Source: Cyanobacteria bacterium T3Sed10_376R1m (lineage in GTDB: Bacteria > Cyanobacteriota > Cyanobacteriia > Cyanobacteriales > Cyanobacteriaceae). Taken from it: 5,783 nucleotides of DNA. Location: positions 1-5,783 of the forward strand of contig PXEJ01000228.1 in assembly GCA_003566215.1 (NCBI GenBank), written 5' to 3'. Made by a program: the position numbers and the translations under genes. Each line of letters begins with the position of its first letter. The stretch's first letter is position 1. The notes under the pieces were generated by a model, which did no database searches, was not told the origin of the DNA, and was given only the letters and a program-made list of their open reading frames with translations. Below are positions 1 through 5,592 of this stretch, one piece after another.

Positions 1-270
1 ACATAGGCCACAATGGACGCAGGTATTTTCATCAATGACGATTTCCCCCGTGGCAGAGGAGACATTGATTTCATGGGATTTCATCCAATCGATCGCAACT
101 TCTAACTGATCAATATCCCCTGATAATTCTACAACCAATTTACCCACTTGATTGGGTGCAACTTGAGCACGAATGATATTGGCTGCGATGTTAAACTCTT
201 TGGCAAGTCGATAGGTAACGGGCATTTGAACAATGCTACGGGGAAATGTGAGGGTAAGTCTTTTTTTCAT
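1..270 (-). CDS. NIL-domain / 4Fe-4S ferredoxin-like protein, N-terminal part (3' end outside window)
   Basis: This is the first 90 codons of a gene read on the minus strand, starting at ATG 270-268 and running off the left edge. Translation begins MKKRLTLTFPRSIVQMPVTY. Residues 1-75 fit the small alpha/beta NIL domain, the regulatory domain first known from the C-terminus of MetN-type methionine ABC ATPases. The visible part ends with C84-V-H-C87-G-L-C90, which matches the start of a CxxCxxC...CP 4Fe-4S ferredoxin motif; the fourth cysteine and any second cluster would lie outside. NIL-ferredoxin fusions of about 130 residues occur in cyanobacteria and methanogens. In Methanosarcina a NIL-ferredoxin protein, together with a DUF39 protein, is linked to homocysteine synthesis from aspartate semialdehyde. 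A similar role here is an inference, since no partner gene is visible. There is no clear Shine-Dalgarno. The gene diverges from the thioredoxin-like gene across 59 bp, so their promoters must be close or overlapping. Confidence 0.85.
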   Translation of the reverse strand, partial: MKKRLTLTFPRSIVQMPVTYRLAKEFNIAANIIRAQVAPNQVGKLVVELSGDIDQLEVAIDWMKSHEINVSSATGEIVIDENTCVHCGLC

Positions 271-314
271 AGGTTTGGGGGATAATAGATCACAATAGTC
301 AATTATCTCTAGTT

Positions 315-320
315 TAAGGA
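315..320 (+). promoter_or_regulatory. Ribosome binding site of the thioredoxin-like gene
   Basis: TAAGGA lies 9 nt before the ATG at 330. It is one of only two well-placed Shine-Dalgarno sequences in the window and supports this start codon. Confidence 0.6.
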
Positions 321-329
321 ATTATCACC

Positions 330-887
330 ATGTCCGAAAATATTAATAATTCAAATACCGTTAATCGATTGCGCAATCTCGTTATTGGTGTAGTTGCGAT
401 CGCCCTTAGTTTAACATTAGTACTAGGATTACAAACCAGTGTCAATTCTGAATCTCTAGAAGCCCAAGCCCAAAATGCAACACCCTTAGAAGTAGCGGTA
501 AATAATGGCAAACCAACTCTAATGGAGTTTTATGCTAATTGGTGTACCAGTTGCCAAGCCATGGCGGGGGATTTGGCAAAGCTAAAAGCTGAGTATGGTA
601 ATGAGGTTAATTTTGTCATGCTCAATGTAGATAATACTAAATGGCTTCCTGAAGTATTACGTTATGAAGTTGATGGTATTCCTAATTTTGTTTTTTTAGA
701 TAATCAAGGAAGTGCGATCGCATCTACCATCGGAGAACAACCCTTATCCGTATTTCAAGGCAACCTACAAGCATTAATAGCTAACAATCCCTTACCCTAT
801 GCCAACTCCCAGGGCATAACCTCAAATCTAAAAACCAAAAATCCCGTCATAGAAGGTAATCAAGATAATCCCCGTGATCATGGTTAG
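330..887 (+). CDS. txlA: Membrane-anchored thioredoxin-like protein (TxlA/HCF164 type)
   Basis: The protein has 185 residues. A short N-terminal tail with R13 and R15 is followed by one hydrophobic segment at about 17-35, predicted to be an uncleaved anchor. By the positive-inside rule this puts the rest in the thylakoid lumen or periplasm. Residues about 50-152 form a thioredoxin fold: FYANWCTSC holds the redox pair C72/C75, and GIPNF at 116-120 holds the cis-proline P118. The tail (about 153-185) is polar, rich in Asn and Pro, and unlikely to be folded. Length and layout match cyanobacterial TxlA and plant HCF164. HCF164 takes electrons from CcdA and reduces lumenal targets, including apocytochromes during cytochrome b6f assembly. 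That role is known for the family and inferred here. The catalytic dipeptide TS differs from the GP of general thioredoxins. No ccdA or cytochrome maturation gene is adjacent. The symbol is a best match; another TxlA-like paralogue is possible. Confidence 0.85.
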   Translation: MSENINNSNTVNRLRNLVIGVVAIALSLTLVLGLQTSVNSESLEAQAQNATPLEVAVNNGKPTLMEFYANWCTSCQAMAGDLAKLKAEYGNEVNFVMLNVDNTKWLPEVLRYEVDGIPNFVFLDNQGSAIASTIGEQPLSVFQGNLQALIANNPLPYANSQGITSNLKTKNPVIEGNQDNPRDHG

Positions 888-1005
888 AACTCCTTACCGA
901 CCTTAAAATTAAATAAAATGTAACCAAAAACTATTGTTAAGAAACTGCAATAAAAATACCGTCTGGGGCAAAAAAATCTTAAAAAGGAAGATAAACAGTT
1001 CATTT

Positions 1006-1014
1006 TGATACAAT
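1006..1014 (+). promoter_or_regulatory. Possible extended -10 promoter of the CBS-pair gene
   Basis: TGATACAAT fits an extended -10 (TGn followed by TACAAT, 5 of 6 to consensus). It lies 33 nt before the CBS start codon in the 160-bp gap after txlA. No good -35 box stands at the right spacing, which extended -10 promoters tolerate. This would give the CBS gene its own promoter with a leader of roughly 27 nt. The rest of the gap is A-rich and shows no hairpin. Confidence 0.35.
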
Positions 1015-1047
1015 TAAGTAGAAAAAGTCTTAGAAAAAAAATAAATA

Positions 1048-1506
1048 ATGAACAAAACCGTTGCCCAAATCATGACATCTTCCCCCCTGACGGTGAAGCC
1101 TGAAACTCCCCTCAAAGATGCCATTAGTCTTTTAGTTGAAAATAAATTAAGTGGTTTACCCGTGGTAAATGATCAAAATAAATTAGTAGGGGTAATTTCT
1201 GAGAGTGATTTAATGTGGCAAGAATCTGGAGTTGAACCTCCCCCTTACATAATGATTCTTGATAGTGTCATTTATTTACAAAATCTAGGTCGTTATGAAA
1301 AGGACATTCATAAGGCTTTAGGGCAGACTGTGGGAGAAGTTATGACCAACAAGCCCATAACGATTCAAGCAGAAGAAGGGGTTAAAAAAGCCGCCCAGCT
1401 ACTTCATGACAAAAAAATTAGTCGTTTGCCAGTGGTTGATAGTGATGGCAATGTAGTTGGTATCATCACTCAAGGGGATATTATTCGAGCAATGGCGGCT
1501 GAATAG
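1048..1506 (+). CDS. Stand-alone CBS-pair protein, CBSX-like
   Basis: The protein has 152 residues, soluble and without signal peptide or membrane segment. It consists of one CBS pair (Bateman module): CBS1 at about 2-58 and CBS2 at about 94-150. Each opens with a conserved VxxxMT start (VAQIMT 5-10, VGEVMT 95-100) and ends with the typical G-hydrophobic-hydrophobic-S/T-x-x-D turn (GVISESDL 48-55, GIITQGDI 138-145). A linker of about 33 residues (60-92), with a PPP at 64-66, separates the halves. Length, linker and sequence style resemble chloroplast CBSX1/CBSX2, which bind adenosyl ligands such as AMP and modulate thioredoxins. Ligand and partner here are not known. No effector domain is fused, so it probably acts by binding another protein. 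No Shine-Dalgarno is visible before the ATG; the leader is almost all A and T. It lies 160 bp after the thioredoxin-like gene and 75 bp before the nblB-like gene on the same strand. Confidence 0.85.
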   Translation: MNKTVAQIMTSSPLTVKPETPLKDAISLLVENKLSGLPVVNDQNKLVGVISESDLMWQESGVEPPPYIMILDSVIYLQNLGRYEKDIHKALGQTVGEVMTNKPITIQAEEGVKKAAQLLHDKKISRLPVVDSDGNVVGIITQGDIIRAMAAE

Positions 1507-1533
1507 TTAGGTAGTTAACAGTTAAATTCCTTT

Positions 1534-1549
1534 TAGTTTGAGAAAATAA
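1534..1549 (+). repeat. 16-bp intergenic repeat, copy 1
   Basis: TAGTTTGAGAAAATAA occurs here, ending 32 bp before the start codon of the nblB-like gene. It recurs exactly at 4839-4854, upstream of the gntR-like gene. It is AT-rich, so coincidence is possible. The TTGAGA inside it resembles a -35 box, but no -10 follows at the right distance. Confidence 0.5.
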
Positions 1550-1581
1550 AAATTTTTTTAACAAAACAATAAATATAAAAT

Positions 1582-2241
1582 ATGACTATTACACCCGAAT
1601 CGGTTAAAATTTTACTCCATTCAGAAAACTTTGGCGATCGCATCAAAGGCATTAATGAATTACGGCAATTAGAAAAAAAAATTGCCTACGAATTAATCAG
1701 ACCAATGGTTAATGATACGAATGTACGAATCAGATATGCGGCTGTATCTCAATTGGATACTTTGGGGGGGGTAAACTTAGAAGACTGTAAACAACTACTA
1801 CTAGATCGACTCTATAATGACCCGGAAGCAGACGTAAAAGCCGCCGCCGCTGATGCCATTGCCGGGCTAAAGTTAACCGAAGCCTACCCAGATTTAGAAA
1901 AGGCTTACCATGAAAATCCAGATTGGTTAATCCAATTTAGTATCGTGGCGGCACTGGGAGAATTAGGAGATACCAGAGCTTTTGATCTCTTGAAACACGC
2001 CCTAGAGTCAGATAATAGTCTCTTGAAAACCGCTTCGATTAGTGCCTTGGGAGAATTAGGAGATATTCGAGCCATCAGCCTTTTAGTTCCTTTTGTCGAT
2101 GATGATGATTGGCAAATTCGTCATCGTCTCGCCCAAGCCTTGGGGCGATTGGGAGGAGAAGAAGCCCAAGCAACTCTGCAAAAATTAGTGAATGATAAAT
2201 CCGATGCCGTAGCAGAGGAGGCTAAAAGTTCTTTACTCTAA
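1582..2241 (+). CDS. nblB: HEAT-repeat protein of the NblB family (phycobilisome degradation / bilin lyase-like)
   Basis: The protein has 219 residues and is all helical, built of HEAT/PBS-lyase repeats from about residue 15 to the end. Repeat signatures are visible at VRIRYAAVSQLDTLG (48-62), ADVKAAAADAIAGL (83-96), AALGELGD (123-130), SALGELGD (154-161) and IRHRLAQALGRLGG (179-192). Length, the N-terminal TITPESVKILL and single-domain layout match cyanobacterial NblB, as I recall the family. NblB is related to the bilin lyases CpcE/CpcF and acts in phycobilisome breakdown under starvation or high light, by detaching bilins from phycobiliproteins. That activity is inferred here. Only one cysteine is present (C69). 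Repeats at 123 and 154 are 31 residues apart, and their DNA shares an 18-bp identity (1955-1972 and 2048-2065), a trace of tandem duplication or strong constraint. No nblA or phycobiliprotein gene is adjacent. It could instead be a lyase-like paralogue with another bilin target. No Shine-Dalgarno is seen. Confidence 0.75.
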   Translation: MTITPESVKILLHSENFGDRIKGINELRQLEKKIAYELIRPMVNDTNVRIRYAAVSQLDTLGGVNLEDCKQLLLDRLYNDPEADVKAAAADAIAGLKLTEAYPDLEKAYHENPDWLIQFSIVAALGELGDTRAFDLLKHALESDNSLLKTASISALGELGDIRAISLLVPFVDDDDWQIRHRLAQALGRLGGEEAQATLQKLVNDKSDAVAEEAKSSLL

Positions 2242-2290
2242 AAACTTAGGTTTTTGATTGGGGTATAACCCACTTGCCCATCACCCATTC

Positions 2291-2319
2291 TTTAGTAAAG
2301 TTTATTTATAAGCGATAAT
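2291..2319 (+). promoter_or_regulatory. Weak candidate promoter of the MFS gene
   Basis: TTTAGT (2291-2296) and GATAAT (2314-2319) are 17 bp apart, the ideal spacing, in the 115-bp gap before the GTG start. The -35 box is poor. A leader of about 30 nt would result. Confidence 0.25.
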
Positions 2320-2356
2320 AAAAGATGAAGTTTTGTAACAAATTTAGTCACAAACG

Positions 2357-3769
2357 GTGAATTTTCTTAAAACCTTTCAAACCCTAGAACGACAACAATT
2401 AATTGACTTATTAATTTTATTTAGCTGTGGCTTATTTTTTTGGATAAGCATCTCATCTTTGTTGCCTACTTTACCCGTTTATATTCAGGATATGGGAGCT
2501 TCTGCCCAGCAAGTTGCCTTTGTGATGAGTTTTTTCGCCATCGGTTTGTTGGGTTCTCGTATTTGGTTGGGTAAGTTGGCTGATGATAGTTTTAACAATT
2601 TTATTAACAATAGTTCCCTTAATGCTCCATTAGCTAATTTTTTCTTTAGATTAGCTAGGTTGATTTTTGGGCGCTTGGTTTATTATCCTAGTCGGAAAGT
2701 GGTTATTCTTATTGGTGCGGTGGTAGTTGCGATCGCACCTGTTGGTTATTTTTTCTTCAGTCAAATTCCCCAATTAATGGCAATTCGGGCTTTTCATGGC
2801 ATTAGCATAGCGGCATTTACCACTGGCTACAGTGCCTTAGTGGTGGACTTGTCTCCCCCCAAACAAAAAGGAGAATTAATCGGTTATATGAGCCTTGTAA
2901 CCCCCTTAGGAATGGCGATAGGTCCTGCCATGGGTGGTTTTTTGCAAGAATATACCAATTATCAGGTATTATTTGCCCTATGTGCTAGTTTTGGCTTAAT
3001 ATCATTTATTTTAGGAACTCAGGTACGGGAATTTCCCCTCCAAAAAGAAACTAATTTGGTTGATCACTCTTTGACTGGGGTTAAACCCCTTGGCACTTCT
3101 CCCCAAGCTCCTTTAAAAGACAATAGGGATACACCTAGTCGTAGTTTTAAGGATTTATTTTTTAATCCTTCCTTTTTAGTTCCCACGATCATTTTTCTCT
3201 TAATCGGTTCTTTGTTTGGTACAGTGGTTACTTTTTTACCCCTTCATATTCGGGATTTAGGTCTTAATTTTAATGTAGGTTTCTTTTATACAGGAACTGC
3301 GATCGCATCTTTCTCCGTACGTTTCTTCACAGGTAGAGCCTCAGATCGTTATGGTAGAGGAATTTTCATTAGCTTAAGTCTCTGTTTATATACCTTAGCA
3401 ATGATTTTATTAACCTTAGCCCACACTCCACAATGGTTAATTGTTGCCGCCCTATTTGAAGGAGCCGGTGCTGGTATGTTAATCCCTGTCATGTTAGCCT
3501 TAATTTCTGATCGCTGTAGTTTTCGAGAAAGAGGCAAAGTCTTTTCCGTCTGTTCTAGCGGTTTTGATGTTGGAGTAGCTCTAGGTGCGGTGGTATTGGG
3601 TAGTTTTTTCCTTGACTTTGGTTACCGTTTCTTATTTGCAGTTACCGCGCTAATGGCAATTGTCGCCCTACTGATTTTTCTAATTTTTTCCAATAAAACC
3701 ATCCCCAACTCATGGAAGTTTGCTCGGGGTAAAATATCCGATGTATATGCAATACCCATGAAAGATTAA
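2357..3769 (+). CDS. Major facilitator superfamily (MFS) transporter, substrate unknown
   Basis: The protein has 470 residues and about 12 membrane helices in two halves joined by a hydrophilic loop at about 223-268. The start is GTG at 2357: an in-frame TAG stands 12 nt upstream, and the next ATG (codon 46) would remove the first helix. Helix 1 is at about 17-37, and helix 2 (about 53-71) leads into motif A, GKLADD (72-77). The motif's usual arginine-lysine appears only at R113-K114, so about 35 residues rich in Asn and Phe interrupt it. The C-terminal half has the intact counterpart GRASDRYGR (326-334). Motif C-like glycine and proline residues occur in helix 5 (GMAIGPAMGG, 185-194). The general type is a proton-coupled MFS_1 exporter of drugs or metabolites in the cytoplasmic membrane, but nothing here fixes the substrate. 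It converges on the GntR-like gene with 36 bp between the stop codons, and that gap contains no clear terminator. Confidence 0.85.
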   Translation: MNFLKTFQTLERQQLIDLLILFSCGLFFWISISSLLPTLPVYIQDMGASAQQVAFVMSFFAIGLLGSRIWLGKLADDSFNNFINNSSLNAPLANFFFRLARLIFGRLVYYPSRKVVILIGAVVVAIAPVGYFFFSQIPQLMAIRAFHGISIAAFTTGYSALVVDLSPPKQKGELIGYMSLVTPLGMAIGPAMGGFLQEYTNYQVLFALCASFGLISFILGTQVREFPLQKETNLVDHSLTGVKPLGTSPQAPLKDNRDTPSRSFKDLFFNPSFLVPTIIFLLIGSLFGTVVTFLPLHIRDLGLNFNVGFFYTGTAIASFSVRFFTGRASDRYGRGIFISLSLCLYTLAMILLTLAHTPQWLIVAALFEGAGAGMLIPVMLALISDRCSFRERGKVFSVCSSGFDVGVALGAVVLGSFFLDFGYRFLFAVTALMAIVALLIFLIFSNKTIPNSWKFARGKISDVYAIPMKD

Positions 3770-3805
3770 AGAAAAGGGCGTTGCTTAGGTGATGGTTGTG
3801 ACTTC

Positions 3806-4789
3806 TTAACTAAGTCCTAATTCTTGTTTAAGTAACTGAATAGACTTTTCACCGATGTAATTTTCACTGCAAATCACCTTCGGAGGGCGAATCAACTCTT
3901 CTTGTAAAGTTAAAATCATTTTTTTTACTGCCACATAACTGTGATTATCGGTCATGATAGTGTGGGCACGGCTGACTAAATTTTTTAAACGTTGTGGGTT
4001 GTTTACTTGGGCAATAATAGTAGAAATTTCGTTTCCCCGTAAACTTTGTACCATCATTTGAGCTACCCGTAAAATACCACTACTCAAGCTAACAATTCCT
4101 AAGCAAGAGTCAGAGGGTAATTTTTTAATGATTTGTAATTCTTTAGCATAGTCACATATATCCACAGGGATAACTCGCATGGATTCGAGGGAGACGATTT
4201 CTAAGACTTGGGGAACAAAATAGCGACTGGTTACGATGGTGGCGTTATTACTTTGGTTAATAACTTGGCTTAATTCTTCTAAGGGTATTACCTGAATCGG
4301 CATTAATAGTGCTTGTTGTAATTCTAATGCGATTAATTTCCCTGCACCAATATCTGCTTCTGGCACTGTTACTAATAGAAGGGCATTGCAACTTAAGCGC
4401 CAATCAATTTGAGTTAAAAATAGTTCTTTAATTTGATCTAGATTTGATCCAGATAATAATAGTTGGTCAATGGTTTGACTAATTAATTTTTGTACTTCTG
4501 GGTATTTTTCTTGTAAAAATCTTTTGTTTTGTACAACTCCTTCATTGCCCTGAACTTTAACGTAAATTCCTGAACCTGTTAAAGAGTCAACTAAGCCAAT
4601 TTTTTCTAGTTGTTGATATACTTTGCTGATGGTGTTACGGTGCAATCCTGTAATTTGTGCCAATTGTCTTGTACTTGGTAAACGATGACCGGGGGGATAT
4701 TGGCGAGATGCGATCGCAAATTGAATCTGATCAAGTAATTGTTGTGAAGGGGAAATATCACTATCGGAATGAATCTGAAAATTTACCAT
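3806..4789 (-). CDS. GntR-family transcriptional regulator with uncharacterised C-terminal domain
   Basis: The protein has 327 residues. An N-terminal winged helix-turn-helix spans about 12-79: the GntR signature PGHRLPSTRQLA (33-44), the recognition helix region LHRNTISKVYQQLEKIGLV (49-67), and the wing TGSGIYV (71-77). A helical linker (about 92-130) leads to an alternating beta/alpha region (about 136-327) that looks like a ligand-sensing domain of periplasmic-binding-protein or Rossmann-like type. It is too short for a MocR aminotransferase domain and shows no PLP lysine motif. Cyanobacteria carry few GntR regulators; one, Sll1961 of Synechocystis, affects photosystem stoichiometry, but I cannot say this is its orthologue. 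The ATG at 4789 is the first possible start: an in-frame TGA stands at 4831-4829 with no start codon between. An AAGG lies only 3 nt before the ATG, too close for a good Shine-Dalgarno. It converges with the MFS gene, and a terminator separates it from curT upstream. Confidence 0.85.
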   Translation of the reverse strand: MVNFQIHSDSDISPSQQLLDQIQFAIASRQYPPGHRLPSTRQLAQITGLHRNTISKVYQQLEKIGLVDSLTGSGIYVKVQGNEGVVQNKRFLQEKYPEVQKLISQTIDQLLLSGSNLDQIKELFLTQIDWRLSCNALLLVTVPEADIGAGKLIALELQQALLMPIQVIPLEELSQVINQSNNATIVTSRYFVPQVLEIVSLESMRVIPVDICDYAKELQIIKKLPSDSCLGIVSLSSGILRVAQMMVQSLRGNEISTIIAQVNNPQRLKNLVSRAHTIMTDNHSYVAVKKMILTLQEELIRPPKVICSENYIGEKSIQLLKQELGLS

Positions 4790-4814
4790 AAACCTTAAAA
4801 CAACCAGAAATAGC

Positions 4815-4831
4815 TGATAGATAATTGATCA
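4815..4831. promoter_or_regulatory. Imperfect dyad upstream of gntR, possible operator
   Basis: TGATAGATAATTGATCA is an imperfect palindrome (6 of 8 base pairs match around a central A), 26-42 bp before the gntR start codon. The position would suit autoregulation, but in AT-rich DNA such dyads are common. Confidence 0.25.
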
Positions 4832-4838
4832 TAACCAG

Positions 4839-4854
4839 TAGTTTGAGAAAATAA
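4839..4854 (+). repeat. 16-bp intergenic repeat, copy 2
   Basis: This is an exact second copy of TAGTTTGAGAAAATAA (see 1534-1549). Here it lies 50-65 bp upstream of the gntR start. Relative to gntR it runs in the opposite direction to the way copy 1 runs relative to nblB. It sits between the curT terminator and the dyad at 4815-4831. Confidence 0.5.
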
Positions 4855-4859
4855 TCTTC

Positions 4860-4929
4860 AAAAAAATTAAAAGCGGGCTAGGCAAAATAATTAATCAACT
4901 TATAATCATAATTAAAATTGCCCTAACCC
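4860..4929 (-). terminator. Intrinsic terminator downstream of curT
   Basis: Read on the minus strand, GGGTTAGGGCAA (4929-4918) pairs with TTGCCTAGCCC (4885-4875): eleven pairs with one G-T wobble and one bulged G. An inner TAATTA/TAATTA helix can extend the stem. The 3' arm is followed by GC, TTTT, AA and seven T (4872-4860). The hairpin starts 10 nt after the curT stop codon. It should end the curT transcript before gntR; partial readthrough is possible. Confidence 0.75.
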
Positions 4930-4939
4930 ACCATAAAAT

Positions 4940-5377
4940 TTATTTACCCCCACCTAACACTTGTTTTTTCAAACCATTAAACTCAGCAAATAATTCTTCA
5001 CGAGTAGAAGCCTTGAGTAAATAACGGGTAGTAAACCAAGCCGTATAACCTAAACCAACTAATTCCAAAATAGAAGACAATAAAGGAATATTATTGATTG
5101 CATCTAACACTGACAAGGTAATATAAACAGTAATAGCCGCAGTAAGAATTAAACCAAGAGTAGTTAGAGGTTGTTTGTATTCCCCAAAGAAATCCCCCAA
5201 CTGTTCAGGTACTTTGGCTAAAAATTCTACTACTACATCAATCCACTCTTGCCAGGGTTGTTCGTTATTGGGGGTAGAAACTGATGCACGGGGGGTTAGG
5301 ATACCCGCCATATCATCATCAACGGGGGAAGTAGATTCTGTTGCCTTGGTTTCGGTATCTTGATATTGAGATTCCAT
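4940..5377 (-). CDS. curT: CAAD-domain thylakoid membrane protein, CurT/CURT1 family
   Basis: The protein has 145 residues. The N-terminus (1-40) is acidic, polar and probably disordered. A probable amphipathic helix lies at about 42-67 (WQEWIDVVVEFLAKVPEQLG and following). Two membrane helices are at about 71-92 and 98-121, joined by a very short turn (about NNIP, 95-98). A C-terminal amphipathic helix (STREELFAEFNGLKKQV, 124-140) ends in GGGK. This helix-hairpin-helix plan is the CAAD domain, found appended to some cyanobacterial aminoacyl-tRNA synthetases and shared with CURT1 of plants. Stand-alone proteins of this size, such as CurT of Synechocystis (149 residues), bend thylakoid membranes and shape their biogenesis centres. 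No synthetase is fused here, so CurT is the best call; another small CAAD paralogue is possible. The ATG start has a strong AAGGAG. It is divergent from lepB and separated from gntR by a terminator. Confidence 0.85.
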   Translation of the reverse strand: MESQYQDTETKATESTSPVDDDMAGILTPRASVSTPNNEQPWQEWIDVVVEFLAKVPEQLGDFFGEYKQPLTTLGLILTAAITVYITLSVLDAINNIPLLSSILELVGLGYTAWFTTRYLLKASTREELFAEFNGLKKQVLGGGK

Positions 5378-5388
5378 AGTTAAAAGTT

Positions 5389-5394
5389 CTCCTT
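5389..5394 (-). promoter_or_regulatory. Ribosome binding site of curT
   Basis: AAGGAG on the minus strand stands 11 nt before the curT ATG. It is the strongest Shine-Dalgarno in the window, in contrast to the CBS, nblB and lepB genes, which have none, and suggests high translation of curT. Confidence 0.65.
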
Positions 5395-5422
5395 AATGTT
5401 AATTTTAAGTAAAAATGTTTTT

Positions 5423-5453
5423 GTCAGAATAATCAATTATTAAATGTACTGAC
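5423..5453. promoter_or_regulatory. Nested inverted repeat over the predicted curT start site
   Basis: AATAAT-CA-ATTATT (5428-5441) is a perfect 6-bp dyad. It is flanked by GTCAG (5423-5427) and its complement CTGAC (5449-5453), although the outer arms are not placed symmetrically. The element covers the predicted -10 box and start site, a normal place for a repressor operator. No known regulator consensus was recognised. Confidence 0.3.
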
Positions 5454-5471
5454 TTTTGCTCATATTATCAA
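5443..5471 (-). promoter_or_regulatory. Predicted curT promoter
   Basis: On the minus strand TTGATA (5471-5466, 5 of 6 to the -35 consensus) and TACATT (5448-5443, 4 of 6 to the -10 consensus) are exactly 17 bp apart. Transcription would start near 5437, giving a leader of about 59 nt that carries the AAGGAG. Confidence 0.45.
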
Positions 5472-5518
5472 ACACTTTTCCCAAATCAGGGTAATTTCTT
5501 ATTAACAATTAATGATTT

Positions 5519-5527
5519 TGCTATAAA
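5519..5527 (+). promoter_or_regulatory. Candidate extended -10 promoter of lepB
   Basis: TGCTATAAA is an extended -10 (TGn plus TATAAA, 5 of 6). It lies 65 bp before the lepB ATG in the 215-bp divergent region shared with curT. TTAACA at 5502-5507 is -35-like but only 14 bp away. A leader of about 58 nt would follow. Confidence 0.4.
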
Positions 5528-5592
5528 GTATATTGTAAAAGTGCCTTGGCAATACATTACAAAACTTCAATTCAAATCTAACACTAAATATT

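Noticed and set aside
290..296. TCACAAT (TTGTGA on the minus strand) as a CRP-type half site
   Set aside because: No matching second half at the required spacing.
282..302. Minus-strand TTGACT and TATTAT as a promoter of the NIL-ferredoxin gene
   Set aside because: The boxes are only 9 bp apart, far from the 16-18 bp needed. No better pair was found in the 59-bp divergent gap for either gene.
314..511. Open frame of 65 codons on the minus strand inside txlA
   Set aside because: It lies opposite a well-supported thioredoxin gene, has no recognisable domain or ribosome binding site, and is a shadow frame.
2240..2255. AAAAAC-TTAG-GTTTTT inverted repeat just after the nblB stop, as a terminator
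   Set aside because: The 6-bp stem has one G-C pair, too weak to call; the nearby GGGT-ATA-ACCC (2261-2271) is only 4 bp.
3349..3537. Open frame of 62 codons on the minus strand inside the MFS gene
   Set aside because: Antisense shadow of membrane-helix codons, with no own signals.
330..3769. txlA, CBS, nblB and MFS genes as a single operon
   Set aside because: Gaps of 160, 75 and 115 bp, with candidate promoters before the CBS and MFS genes, do not support one tight unit, although readthrough is possible.
4802..4838. Direct AACCAG pair (4802-4807 and 4833-4838) as a regulator binding site
   Set aside because: Six-base repeats 31 bp apart are expected by chance, and GntR sites are usually inverted repeats.
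5175..5363. Open frame of 62 codons on the plus strand inside curT
   Set aside because: Antisense shadow of the CAAD protein; composition is not protein-like and there is no ribosome binding site.
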